From Paracoccaceae bacterium (lineage in GTDB: Bacteria > Pseudomonadota > Alphaproteobacteria > Rhodobacterales > Rhodobacteraceae), in the NCBI GenBank assembly GCA_013214575.1, contig JABSSD010000119.1, positions 62,001 through 126,000 of the forward strand: a stretch of DNA of 64,000 nucleotides, given 5' to 3'. Of this stretch, positions 1-8,352 are shown piece after piece. Position 1 is the first letter of the stretch. Every line of letters starts with the position of its first letter. The position numbers and the translations under genes were made by a program. The notes below the pieces were generated by a model that saw nothing but the letters and a program-made list of their open reading frames with translations, was not told the DNA's origin and did not search any database.

Positions 1-245
1 TCCTTGAGATCAACAAAGGCACCGAGGCTTTTGTTCGCTCATTGCCGGGCTTCATGCACCGCCAACTCAGCCAAGGCGAAGATGGTCGCTGGACCGACTA
101 TGTCACTTGGGACAGCATGGAAAGCGCCAAAGCGGCAGCGGCAGCCTTTATGACCGACGGCTGCACCGCCGAATTGATGAAATCCATCGTCCCCGACAGC
201 GCCAATATGCGGCATGAAAACCTGCTCTGGAACATGGCGGCTTGA
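1..245 (+). CDS. C-terminal part of a small ABM-like (dimeric alpha/beta barrel) protein, 5' truncated
   Basis: The reading frame is open from the window edge to a TGA at 243-245, giving about 80 residues. It reads LEINKGTEAFVRSLPGFMHR, then a WTDYVTWDSMESAKAAAAAF segment. The F-x-x-x-PGF and W-x-D-x-x-x-W-x-S-x-x-x-A pattern resembles antibiotic biosynthesis monooxygenase (ABM)-type ferredoxin-like folds, which form small dimers. No catalytic residues can be named from this fragment. The gene lies 33 bp upstream of a WYL regulator in the same direction, so the two may be co-transcribed. The fold call is moderate; the biochemical role is unknown. Confidence 0.6.
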   Translation, partial: LEINKGTEAFVRSLPGFMHRQLSQGEDGRWTDYVTWDSMESAKAAAAAFMTDGCTAELMKSIVPDSANMRHENLLWNMAA

Positions 246-278
246 CGAGACAGGTCGGAGCGGGACAAGGGTATACCC

Positions 279-947
279 ATGCGCCGCACCGACCGCCTCT
301 TTGATATCATCCAGATCCTGCGCGATGGCAAATTGCACCGCGCTATGGACATCGCGGACCGGCTCGAGGTGTCGGTCCGCACCATCTACCGCGACATGGA
401 TACGCTGGCCGCCAGCGGTGTGCCGGTCGAGGGCGAACGCGGTGTCGGCTATATGGTGCGCGAGGCCATCACCCTGCCGCCTCTCACCCTGACCAGCGAA
501 GAACTGGAAGCCCTGAACTTAGGCATGGCCATTGTCGCCGAGGCCGCCGATGATGATCTGAAAAAAGCGGCTTTGTCGCTGGCGGATAAAATTGATGCGG
601 TGCTGCCCACCAGCATCGTGGCCGAGGCCGAGGCCTGGAAATTCGCGGTCTACCCGTTTGCCAATGCCACCCGCGGTTTCACCCATATGCCCACCCTGCG
701 CGCCGCCATCAAGTCACGCCAGAAGCTGCATCTCGACTACCGCCGCATCGACGGTGTTCTGACTGCCCGCACCATCCGGCCTTTGAACATGGAATACTGG
801 GGCCGCGTCTGGACCCTCACCGCCTGGTGCGAGACCCGCGATGATTTCCGGGTGTTCCGCGTCGATCTGATCGAAGCCGCCACCGCACTGCCCGAGCTGT
901 TTATTGATGAACCGGGCAAACGGCTGGCAGATTACAGCCCCGAATAG
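279..947 (+). CDS. YafY-type transcriptional regulator (HTH + WYL domain)
   Basis: This 222-residue protein has an N-terminal winged helix-turn-helix (about residues 4-60, with RTDRLFDIIQILRDG and VSVRTIYRDMDTLAASGVPV) and a C-terminal WYL-type ligand-sensing domain (about 130-215, with the W-T-L-T-A-W-C strand and the RVFRVDLI end). This is the architecture of DeoR/YafY-like regulators, which bind DNA through the wHTH and sense an unknown ligand, possibly nucleic acid, through WYL. The ATG at 279 follows an AAGGG ribosome-binding site. The natural target is probably the upstream ABM-like gene or itself, which is inference from adjacency. It ends convergently to the ABC ATPase. Confidence 0.88.
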   Translation: MRRTDRLFDIIQILRDGKLHRAMDIADRLEVSVRTIYRDMDTLAASGVPVEGERGVGYMVREAITLPPLTLTSEELEALNLGMAIVAEAADDDLKKAALSLADKIDAVLPTSIVAEAEAWKFAVYPFANATRGFTHMPTLRAAIKSRQKLHLDYRRIDGVLTARTIRPLNMEYWGRVWTLTAWCETRDDFRVFRVDLIEAATALPELFIDEPGKRLADYSPE

Positions 948-1014
948 CCCCCAATATGTAAGATGGAATAATCTCTGCCCTCAGCCTGCTATAGCAGAGC
1001 CGCAGGCGGGCCCA

Positions 1015-2118
1015 TCAGCGCGGAAACACAAAACACCGGTTGCGTTTCACTGTCAGCCACATCACCCGTCCGGCCTCGGGCAGGAACACATTCGGCACTG
1101 TTGCCTTCAACACCGAGCCATCATGATCCATCTGAAATTCTATCAGGCTTTCATGGCCCAGGAACCGCGCCCGCTGCACCGTGCCGCGGGCGGCCACCCC
1201 GTCGCTGGGGGTCGGCAACGGGCCGGATCCGGCGCGATCAAAATCTATCTTCAGGTGCTGGGGGCGGAAAACAATATCAACATCAGTGCCATCCGGCAGG
1301 CCAGGCGCCAGAAAATCACCAAACGGCGTTTCCGCCAAAGCCCCCTGAACATGTGCCTTCAACACGTTGGTATCGCTGAAAAAGGCCACCGCCGCGTGAT
1401 CCACCGGCCGGGTATATACATTATAAGGCGCGCCCTGCTGAACGATTCTACCACCGCGCATCAGCGCAATCTCGTCCGCCATGCGCATGGCTTCTTCCGG
1501 CTCATGGGTGACCAGCAGAACCGCCGTGTCTTCCTCTTTCAGCAGGCTCAGCGTCTCATCGCGGATACCGTCGCGCAGCCGGTTGTCCAACCCCGAAAAC
1601 GGCTCGTCCATCAGCATGATCCGGGGCTTTGGCGCCAGCGACCGCGCCAGCGCCACCCGCTGCTGTTCGCCGCCTGACAGCTGATGCGGAAACCCGTCGA
1701 TGAAACGCAACAGATCCACCCGCGCCAGCAGTTCCTCGACACGTGCGCGCTTGGCGTCTTTGTTCCCCTTCAGGCCAAAGCCAACATTGTCGCCGACGCT
1801 CAGATGCGGGAACAATGCAAAATCCTGAAACATCAATCCAATTTCACGGTGCTCGGGCGGCACCCGGAACCGGGTGTCACAGATCAGCGTGCCATCAACA
1901 TAAATCTCGCCGCTGTCCTGCATATCAACCCCGGCGATGATCCGCAGGGTTGTTGACTTGCCGCAGCCCGAGGGGCCCAGCAGGCAGGTCACCTGCCCGG
2001 CCTGGATGCTCAGCGACACATCATCCACCACCGCCCGGCCACCAAAATGGCGCACCAGGTTGCGAATTTCCAGACGTGGGGTGGTCTGCATCAGGCGGAC
2101 CTCAGGAGCGGTATTCAT
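1015..2118 (-). CDS. ABC transporter ATP-binding protein, FbpC/PotA-like (orphan)
   Basis: This 367-residue nucleotide-binding subunit of an importer has Walker A GPSGCGKST at 48-56, the Q-loop in MFQDFALFPHLSV near 97-107, signature LSGGEQQRVA at 147-156 and Walker B IMLMDEP at 167-173. A TOBE-like C-terminal regulatory domain follows residue 240 (IVFRPQHLKI). The layout matches the iron(III)/polyamine/thiamine CUT-type ATPases, and FbpC is the closest subfamily by eye. No permease or binding protein lies next to it on either side, so the substrate cannot be inferred. An ATG at residue 10 is a possible alternative start. Its upstream region carries a copy of the dispersed intergenic element. 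Confidence 0.87.
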   Translation of the reverse strand: MNTAPEVRLMQTTPRLEIRNLVRHFGGRAVVDDVSLSIQAGQVTCLLGPSGCGKSTTLRIIAGVDMQDSGEIYVDGTLICDTRFRVPPEHREIGLMFQDFALFPHLSVGDNVGFGLKGNKDAKRARVEELLARVDLLRFIDGFPHQLSGGEQQRVALARSLAPKPRIMLMDEPFSGLDNRLRDGIRDETLSLLKEEDTAVLLVTHEPEEAMRMADEIALMRGGRIVQQGAPYNVYTRPVDHAAVAFFSDTNVLKAHVQGALAETPFGDFLAPGLPDGTDVDIVFRPQHLKIDFDRAGSGPLPTPSDGVAARGTVQRARFLGHESLIEFQMDHDGSVLKATVPNVFLPEAGRVMWLTVKRNRCFVFPR

Positions 2119-2263
2119 GATCGGGGTGCAGCCTCACTGACGCTTGCCGAGGAAAACCATCGGAGTTCCCGGCGCAGATAGCAACCCCACCCCGGTGACG
2201 CAAGTATTCAGCCGCAAGATACGGCGGCGCCACGAGTGACACAGATCCCCCGCTTCCCCCCCG

Positions 2264-2323
2264 TTCATCTGGCCATAAATATCCCGGGGGAGGAGCCCTC
2301 CGGGCTTCGGGGGCAGCGCCCCC
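2264..2323 (-). repeat. Composite intergenic element, copy H (hairpin plus 20-nt motif)
   Basis: Read on the minus strand, a perfect hairpin GGGGGC-GCT-GCCCCC (2309-2323) is followed by a linker and CCCCCGG. The 20-nt core GATATTTATGGCCAGATGAA (2264-2283) comes next. The same order occurs at 34825-34872, 50341-50405 and 61609-61664. It occupies the gap between the AlkC-like gene and the ABC ATPase. Confidence 0.7.
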
Positions 2324-2337
2324 TACCAGACCGCCGC

Positions 2338-3456
2338 CTAGGCCAGCACCTCAAATCGGACCTCATCGCGCACCCGGCCGTTGACCATCACCTCAAGGTG
2401 ATGCGCGCCGGGCACCAGGGTAAAGGTGCTGGCATTGCCTTTCAGAGGATGGCGCTTGCTCAGGGTCAGCCCCTTTACCCCCAGTTTTGCTTGCTTCAGC
2501 TTGAACACCTTGACCGAGATCTTGCCACTGGGGCGCAGGAAATGCAGCCGGTAATCGACCAGCACCGGCAGCTCCTCTGCTGCCGTCAGATGGCAGACAA
2601 ACTCCAGCGCCTCGCCAATCCGCACGGTCTCGGAGGTCAGCTCCACTCTGACCTCCACCGCGACGTCCGGGTCGTAGCCCAGCATTCTCATCGCCCGCGG
2701 ATGCCCGGCCTTGATCAGGCCCCGCAGCGCATGTGCGGTGATCCAGTCCAGCTCGCGGAGTCCCTGACGACCCATATCCCGCCAGACCTCTAGCCGGTCC
2801 AGCACCAGATCTGGGTCTTTTTTGGTGATGTCATTCAAATGATTTGCCACCGACCGGGTGACAAACCGGGTCGGATCGCCGTGCAACAGGTCCAGCAGCG
2901 GCAAGGGGTCCTGCAGCTGCAGCCCCACCGCCAGCCCCCAGGGCAATCTCGGACGCGTCCCCTCACTGGCAAGCCGCCGTACATGATAGCTACCGTGCAA
3001 GGCCCATTGCTGCATCCGCGTCAAAACCAGTTCCGGCCAGCGGTTCAGCAACGGTCGCACGGCAAACTCCATCGAAAACCGCTGCGTCAGCTCGGCCAGC
3101 ACATCCAGCGCCAGTTCCGGATGCGTATCCAGCCCCCTGACCACCACCAGTTCGCCCAAAGGGGCAAAGATGAAATCGCCAAAATCATCATCGGTCTTAT
3201 CCGGATCCAACGGCTCCGGCAGTGCCCGCAGCAGCAGCTCAGCCAGCTCTGGCAGTGCCGCGGGCAACATCTCTCCCAACACTTCAGCAATCCAGAAAAT
3301 CCGCTGCTTCAGCTCCAGCTCTGGCAGTCGCGCCATCACCCGGGCCTCAAACTCTGCGCTGTCAAACGTAGGATCGGCGAGGGCAAAAAGGCCCGCCAGA
3401 TAGCGGACCTTTTCACGATTGAACAACTGGTCTTTCAAAGAAAACCGGTCAGCCAT
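2338..3456 (-). CDS. DNA alkylation repair protein, AlkC-like (HEAT repeats plus Ig-like C-terminus)
   Basis: The protein has 372 residues. Residues about 1-260 are helical repeats rich in Leu and Trp (for example LKQRIFWIAEVLGEMLP, LTRMQQWALHGSYHVRRLASEGTRPRLPW), as in the ALP family of HEAT-like DNA glycosylases. The segment HVRRLASEGTRPRLPW is the most recognisable family signature. Residues about 268-372 are beta-rich with alternating hydrophobics, matching the Ig-like domain that separates AlkC from AlkD. AlkC/AlkD enzymes remove cationic N3- or N7-alkylated bases by base excision. The start codon lies one base after the stop of the SDR gene, so the two are probably co-transcribed. A second ALP protein lies at 45.6 kb. 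Confidence 0.82.
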   Translation of the reverse strand: MADRFSLKDQLFNREKVRYLAGLFALADPTFDSAEFEARVMARLPELELKQRIFWIAEVLGEMLPAALPELAELLLRALPEPLDPDKTDDDFGDFIFAPLGELVVVRGLDTHPELALDVLAELTQRFSMEFAVRPLLNRWPELVLTRMQQWALHGSYHVRRLASEGTRPRLPWGLAVGLQLQDPLPLLDLLHGDPTRFVTRSVANHLNDITKKDPDLVLDRLEVWRDMGRQGLRELDWITAHALRGLIKAGHPRAMRMLGYDPDVAVEVRVELTSETVRIGEALEFVCHLTAAEELPVLVDYRLHFLRPSGKISVKVFKLKQAKLGVKGLTLSKRHPLKGNASTFTLVPGAHHLEVMVNGRVRDEVRFEVLA

Positions 3457-3457
3457 A

Positions 3458-4237
3458 TTACATCACCGTATTGGTGGCGCCGCCATCCAGCAGGATGTTC
3501 TGACCGACGATATAGCCGGCATGGGTTGAGCACAGAAAGGCACAGGTGGCGCCAAACTCGGCCCGAGTGCCATAGCGACCCACCGGAATGGTGGCACTGC
3601 GCTGCGCCTTCGCCTCGTCCAGCGTAATGCCCTGCTGCGCGGCCGCCCCTGTATCCAGCGCGATGGCCCGGTCGGTGGCATGCAGACCCGGCTGCAGATT
3701 GTTGATGGTCACCCCCTGCCCGGCCACCTGACGCGCGGTGCCCGCCACATAGCCGGTCAATCCGGCACGGGCTGAATTCGACAGCCCCAGCACCGCAATC
3801 GGCGCCTTGACCGAGACGCTGGTGATATTAACCACCCGGCCCCAGCCACGATCCATCATCCCCGGCAGCAGCGCCTTCATCAGCGCAATCGGCGCCAGCA
3901 TATTGGCGTCCAGCGCTGCGATGAAATCTTCACGCTCCCAGTCGGTCCACATCCCCGGAGGCGGCCCACCGGCGTTATTGACCAGAATATCAACACCCTC
4001 AGCCGCCTTAAGCACCGAGGCCTGGCCCTCAATGGTGGCGATATCCGCCGCAACCGTGACCACATCCACACCAAATTCCTCGCGAATGGCCTGCGCCGAG
4101 GCCTCAAGGGCCGCGGCCCCGCGGGCATTCATCACCAGATTGACCCCGGCTGCTGCCAAGGCTTCGGCGCAGCCCAGTCCCAATCCCTTGCTGCTGGCAC
4201 AGACCAGAGCGCGTTTACCGGAAATTCCCAGATCCAT
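3458..4237 (-). CDS. SDR family oxidoreductase, atypical active site
   Basis: The 259-residue Rossmann-fold protein has an N-terminal cofactor motif CASSKGLGLG (13-22) and NNAGG (87-91), and ends with the usual GGATNTVM-type C-terminus. The catalytic region reads NITSVSVKAPIAVLGLSNSARAG. Where classical SDRs have Y-x-x-x-K, this one has S-N-S-A-R (153-157), so the catalytic Tyr and Lys are replaced. Similar LSN-x-x-R variants are known in a beta-ketoacyl reductase-like subgroup of uncertain chemistry. The ATG at 4237 is preferred over one seven codons upstream because GGGAG lies 8 bases before it. The gene is upstream of and adjacent to the AlkC-like gene and divergent from the Hint gene. Confidence 0.88.
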   Translation of the reverse strand: MDLGISGKRALVCASSKGLGLGCAEALAAAGVNLVMNARGAAALEASAQAIREEFGVDVVTVAADIATIEGQASVLKAAEGVDILVNNAGGPPPGMWTDWEREDFIAALDANMLAPIALMKALLPGMMDRGWGRVVNITSVSVKAPIAVLGLSNSARAGLTGYVAGTARQVAGQGVTINNLQPGLHATDRAIALDTGAAAQQGITLDEAKAQRSATIPVGRYGTRAEFGATCAFLCSTHAGYIVGQNILLDGGATNTVM

Positions 4238-4276
4238 GGCTTTCTCCCTCAGATACACTTACATTTTGCGTCATAC

Positions 4277-5440
4277 TTGCACCGTGATCAAAGAATTGAC
4301 CACCCCCGACTGCCCGCAAATCTGCGCCATCTGGTCCCGCTACAGCCACATTTCCATGCAACACAGGTGGACGCGCTGAAAATTCGCGCTCATACCATTA
4401 TATGGTTCACTCTAGCCCAAGGTTCCCAAGTGCTCATAGAATACGGCCACATCCAGTCTGTCCTTGCCTACTCAGCCTCTGAGTTCAGCGTGCATGTCGG
4501 TGCCAATATGGGCGATACGCTGGAAGTTTTGGATGAGCTGATGCTGGATGACACCTACCAACTGCAGCAGGGGGCCAGCCCACAACGTCTGGCCCTTTTG
4601 GCGCAGCCAAGCGGAGAGCTGAAAATCGGCAAAGTGACCGAGTTGGGCAGCCCCAATGCGGCGCTGCATCTGGATTGTGTCCTGAGCCTGATGTCGCCTG
4701 ACGGCACTATAACTGAGGCGCTGGTGCTGGTCGAAGTTGATGCTGACGGCATGATAGCGGCCATTTTCATGTTACCCTTGGCGCCGATGCTGGCACAGAC
4801 CGACTATATTCTGGTGCGCGGTGAACGCGACGGCGCCCGCAAGAAGCTGGCTCAGATTGCCAGCGTTTCATTCAGCCGCGGCACGCATATCACCATGGCA
4901 TCGGGCGCCCAGGTGCCCATTGAACAGCTCAACACTGGCGACCGGGTGCTGACCCGCGATGACGGTCCGCAATTGGTGCGCTGGATTGGCCAGTCCACCC
5001 ATCGCGCCACTGGCGACATGGCCCCGATCCTTATTCGGGCCGGGGCATTAAACAATGAAAACGACCTGCTGGTCAGCCCCGATCACCGGTTATTCGTCTA
5101 CCAGCGCAGCGACGAGATCGGCGCCGGAGTCTCCGAACTTCTGGTCAAAGCGCGCCATTTGGTGAATGGCGACACAGTGGTGGTGCAGGATGGTGGCTTT
5201 GTCGAATATTTTCAGGTTCTGTTTGATCGTCACCACATCATCTACGCCGAGGGCATAGCCGCCGAATCCCTGTTGATCGATTCGGTCACCAAACCGGCCC
5301 TGCCCCCCGAGCTGCAGGAAAAGCTATCCTCACAACGGACCCCGCATGGCCGCCGCGACGACCACGGGTTTGAGGTCCAAAAGGCGCTGCTGGATCGACC
5401 CGACGCCATCGCCGCCCTGAAACGCGCCTCGCTGCGATAG
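4277..5440 (+). CDS. Hint (hedgehog/intein) domain-containing protein
   Basis: The open frame is 387 codons; the start is uncertain because the first candidate is TTG at 4277, a GTG lies near 4367 and no clear ribosome-binding site is visible. Residues about 197-345 form a Hint_2-type domain: SFSRGTHITMASGAQVPIEQ, GDRVLTRDDGPQLVRWIGQS, and LLVSPDHRLFVYQ with the His of the HxLxV-type block. The position normally held by the nucleophilic Cys of self-splicing Hint domains is Ser (S200, or S198). Asn/Cys at a C-terminal splice junction is not evident. The N-terminal 190 residues resemble nothing I recognise but end in a PLAPMLAQTDY segment. Many alphaproteobacteria carry such proteins, usually of unknown function. 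Confidence 0.75.
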   Translation: MHRDQRIDHPRLPANLRHLVPLQPHFHATQVDALKIRAHTIIWFTLAQGSQVLIEYGHIQSVLAYSASEFSVHVGANMGDTLEVLDELMLDDTYQLQQGASPQRLALLAQPSGELKIGKVTELGSPNAALHLDCVLSLMSPDGTITEALVLVEVDADGMIAAIFMLPLAPMLAQTDYILVRGERDGARKKLAQIASVSFSRGTHITMASGAQVPIEQLNTGDRVLTRDDGPQLVRWIGQSTHRATGDMAPILIRAGALNNENDLLVSPDHRLFVYQRSDEIGAGVSELLVKARHLVNGDTVVVQDGGFVEYFQVLFDRHHIIYAEGIAAESLLIDSVTKPALPPELQEKLSSQRTPHGRRDDHGFEVQKALLDRPDAIAALKRASLR

Positions 5441-5539
5441 CCCCCGAACGCCCCGGTTCCATCATCCGCAGGCCCGACACAGGAATGGCAGCCGCCGTTT
5501 TTCTTGCTTCTGCGCGGTTTCTTACCTATACGCGCGCTC

Positions 5540-7147
5540 ATGTCAGACACTGCTTCAAACCGCCCCGAACTGCCGGCTGAAATCGCCCGCCGCCGCACCT
5601 TTGCGATCATCTCGCACCCGGATGCCGGCAAGACGACTCTGACGGAAAAGTTCCTGCTCTATGGGGGCGCCATCCAGATGGCCGGTCAGGTCCGCGCCAA
5701 AGGCGAAGCCCGCCGCACCCGCTCCGATTTCATGCAGATGGAAAAGGACCGTGGAATCTCAGTCAGCGCCTCGGCAATGTCGTTTGATTACGGTGACTTC
5801 CGGTTCAATCTTGTGGACACACCCGGCCACTCGGACTTCTCCGAAGACACCTATCGCACCCTGACGGCAGTGGATGCGGCAGTGATGGTGATCGACGGCG
5901 CCAAGGGCGTGGAAAGCCAGACCCAGAAACTGTTCGAGGTCTGCCGCCTGCGCGACCTGCCGATTCTGACCTTCTGTAACAAGATGGACCGCGAGAGCCG
6001 GGACATCTTTGACATCATTGATGAAATTCAGGAAAGCCTGGCCATCGACGTGACCCCGGCCAGTTGGCCTATTGGGGTCGGTCGTGACTTTGTTGGCACC
6101 TACGACATCCTGCGCGACCGGTTGGACCTGATGGATCGCGCCGACCGCAACAAGATTGCAAAAAGCATTGAAATCAACGGCCTGGATGACCCAAAGCTGG
6201 CCGAACACGTGCCGGCGCATCTGCTGGAGACCTTTCTGGAAGAGCTGGAGATGGCGCGTGAACTGCTGCCTACTCTGGATCGCCAGGCGCTGCTCGACGG
6301 CACCATGACGCCGATCTGGTTCGGCTCGGCGATTAACTCCTTTGGTGTCAAAGAGCTGATGGACGGCATTGCCAATTTCGGCCCGGAACCGCAAATCCAG
6401 GTTGCCCAGCCCCGCAACATCGCGCCCGAGGAAAAGAAGGTGACCGGGTTTGTGTTCAAGGTGCAGGCCAACATGGACCCCAAGCACCGCGACCGGGTGG
6501 CCTTTGTCCGCATGGCCTCGGGCCACTTCAAACGCGGCATGAAACTGACCCATGTGCGCTCCAAGAAATTGATGACCATATCCAATCCGGTGCTGTTCCT
6601 GGCCTCGGATCGTGAACTGGCCGAGGAGGCCTGGGCCGGCGATATCATCGGCATCCCCAACCACGGGCAACTGCGCATCGGCGACACCCTGACCGAGGGC
6701 GAGATGCTGCGGGTCAGCGGCATCCCCTCGTTTGCGCCGGAACTGCTGCAAAGCGTGCGCGCGGGCGATCCGTTGAAATCCAAGCACCTTGAAAAGGCGT
6801 TGATGCAGTTTGCCGAAGAAGGCGCCGCCAAGGTTTTCAAACCGTCGATTGGCTCGGGCTTTATCGTTGGCGTTGTCGGGCCGCTGCAGTTCGAAGTGCT
6901 GGCCAGCCGGATCGAGACCGAATACGGGCTACCGGTGCGGTTTGAGCAGAGCCAGTTCACCAGCGCCCGCTGGGTTTCCGGCGACAAGCTGGAAATGGAC
7001 AGGTTTATCAATGCCAACAGCCAACACATCGCCCATGATCACGACGGCGATATCGTCTATCTGACCCGTCTGAAATGGGACATCGACCGAATTGAACGCG
7101 ACTATCCGGAGCTGAAACTGACGGCGACAAAGGAGATGATGGCTTGA
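5540..7147 (+). CDS. prfC: Peptide chain release factor 3 (RF3)
   Basis: This 535-residue translational GTPase recycles RF1/RF2 from the ribosome after peptide release. G1 is SHPDAGKT (25-32), the switch region contains RTRSDFMQMEKDRGISVSAS, G3 is DTPGH (93-97) and G4 is NKMD (147-150). The GGAIQMAGQVRAKGEARRTR segment separates RF3 from EF-G, and the length is typical. The ATG at 5540 starts the conserved protein; an in-frame upstream extension to 5504 is not expected to be translated. It is transcribed alone, and a GC hairpin (TGCCCGGC/GCCGGGCA, 7197-7218) lies just past its stop. Confidence 0.96.
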   Translation: MSDTASNRPELPAEIARRRTFAIISHPDAGKTTLTEKFLLYGGAIQMAGQVRAKGEARRTRSDFMQMEKDRGISVSASAMSFDYGDFRFNLVDTPGHSDFSEDTYRTLTAVDAAVMVIDGAKGVESQTQKLFEVCRLRDLPILTFCNKMDRESRDIFDIIDEIQESLAIDVTPASWPIGVGRDFVGTYDILRDRLDLMDRADRNKIAKSIEINGLDDPKLAEHVPAHLLETFLEELEMARELLPTLDRQALLDGTMTPIWFGSAINSFGVKELMDGIANFGPEPQIQVAQPRNIAPEEKKVTGFVFKVQANMDPKHRDRVAFVRMASGHFKRGMKLTHVRSKKLMTISNPVLFLASDRELAEEAWAGDIIGIPNHGQLRIGDTLTEGEMLRVSGIPSFAPELLQSVRAGDPLKSKHLEKALMQFAEEGAAKVFKPSIGSGFIVGVVGPLQFEVLASRIETEYGLPVRFEQSQFTSARWVSGDKLEMDRFINANSQHIAHDHDGDIVYLTRLKWDIDRIERDYPELKLTATKEMMA

Positions 7148-7232
7148 GGCCTGCTGCCTCCAATCCAACGCCCCACGTCCCCCAGCAAACGCACCTTGCC
7201 CGGCATGATCGCCGGGCAGGTGATCTGTTCAG

Positions 7233-8168
7233 ATGACCCGCTGGGGCCTTGTCGCCACCATCAAGGCCGAGGCTGCCGATGTCCTGAACTTTGCCGCCTA
7301 TCACCTGGATTTGGGTGCGCATCGTCTGTTTATATACCTTGATGTGCCCTGCCCCGAGGCGATGCCGTATCTCAAGGCGCATCCAAAAATCCGGGTCGTT
7401 CTGTGTGATGACGCCTATTGGCGGCAACGCCGCAAGTCCCGCCCGCTCAAACACCAGGTCCGCCAGTCACTGAACGCCACCCGTGCCTATCGGCGTCAGG
7501 CCTCTGAGCTGGACTGGCTGATCCATATGGACGTCGATGAGTTCCTGTGGAGCGAACAGCCGCTTCACCGCAGTCTTGGCGATTTGCCACAAGATGTGTT
7601 CTGCGCCCGGGCCCGCCCCATTGAGTTACTTGCTGGCGATGGCAACGCCTTCAAGGCGCATATGCCCAGGACCCCCAGCCGCAACGCCATTGTCAAAGAG
7701 CTCTATCCGCGGTTTGGAGATCACCTGAAAGGCGGCTTCCTCAGCCACGAACATGGCAAGATCTTTGCCCGCACTGGCGCCGAAGAGGTCAAGTTTCGCA
7801 TCCACAATGTCTTTGTCAACGACGTCAGCAACCCGGATCAGGTTACCCTGCCACAGCTGGATCTGTGCCACCTCCACTGTAAGACCTGGGACCACTGGAT
7901 CGCCCAGTACCGCTATCGTCTTCATCAGGGCTCGTATCGGTCCGAGCTGAAGCCCAACCGCAGCCCGGAAAATGGCGGCATCACCCTGCACCAGGTCCTG
8001 AGCAGACTTGAGGCCGAAGAAGGCGAAGCTGGCTTGCGAATCTTTTACAACGAAATCTGTGCCGACAGCCCCGAGCGGCGGGCGCAGCTGCATGATCACG
8101 GGCTGCTGAAGATTCGCGATCTGAAATTGGCGGACAAACGCCGGGCACATTTCGCTGAATTCGGTTGA
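7233..8168 (+). CDS. Glycosyltransferase family 2-like protein
   Basis: The 311-residue protein begins MTRWGLVATIKAEAADVLNF and has a nucleotide-sugar/metal DxD motif in WLIHMDVDEFLW (D100-V-D102). The arrangement (an N-terminal Rossmann-like half, AAYHLDLGAHRLFIYLD, DDAYW, then DVDEF) matches the GT2_4/GT92-like transferases common in roseobacters, often linked to capsule or exopolysaccharide. A DLCHLHCKTWDHWIAQYRYR block follows. No signal peptide or membrane segment is visible, so it is probably cytoplasmic. Donor and acceptor are unknown. It is in the same direction as prfC but separated by a hairpin, so co-transcription is uncertain. Confidence 0.8.
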   Translation: MTRWGLVATIKAEAADVLNFAAYHLDLGAHRLFIYLDVPCPEAMPYLKAHPKIRVVLCDDAYWRQRRKSRPLKHQVRQSLNATRAYRRQASELDWLIHMDVDEFLWSEQPLHRSLGDLPQDVFCARARPIELLAGDGNAFKAHMPRTPSRNAIVKELYPRFGDHLKGGFLSHEHGKIFARTGAEEVKFRIHNVFVNDVSNPDQVTLPQLDLCHLHCKTWDHWIAQYRYRLHQGSYRSELKPNRSPENGGITLHQVLSRLEAEEGEAGLRIFYNEICADSPERRAQLHDHGLLKIRDLKLADKRRAHFAEFG

Positions 8169-8329
8169 ATTGTTTCTCAAAAGCCCCAGAAACGCTTTGG
8201 ATCTCCATATATCCCGACTTCATTTGACCCTTGGTCCGGATTTTGGTATCACCCGCCGCGAGCCGATTGTGCAAAACGCACACTGACCACCCGGGTCCGG
8301 CCATCTAAATACACGTGCGGTCCGAGTCA

Positions 8330-8352
8330 GTGTCCGCGAAACGCGGAAACAC
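8330..8352 (+). promoter_or_regulatory. Stem-loop directly before the helicase start codon
   Basis: GTGT-CCGCG pairs with CGCGG-ACAC around an AAA loop, with a two-base AA bulge, and ends one base before the ATG at 8353. It overlaps the only possible ribosome-binding region (GCGGA). Such a structure could control translation of a DEAD-box helicase, for example by temperature or by the helicase itself. This is inference. Confidence 0.45.

Noticed and set aside
986..997. CTGCTATAGCAG palindrome between the WYL regulator and ABC ATPase genes
   Set aside because: It is short, lies in a convergent gap and has no second site or T-tract; no function can be supported.
1481..1684. Plus-strand frames inside the ABC ATPase gene
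   Set aside because: They are shadows of a strongly conserved minus-strand coding sequence with full motifs.
5759..6787. Long minus-strand open frame opposite prfC
   Set aside because: No recognisable domain and codon pattern consistent with the antisense of a GC-rich gene; prfC is certain on the plus strand.
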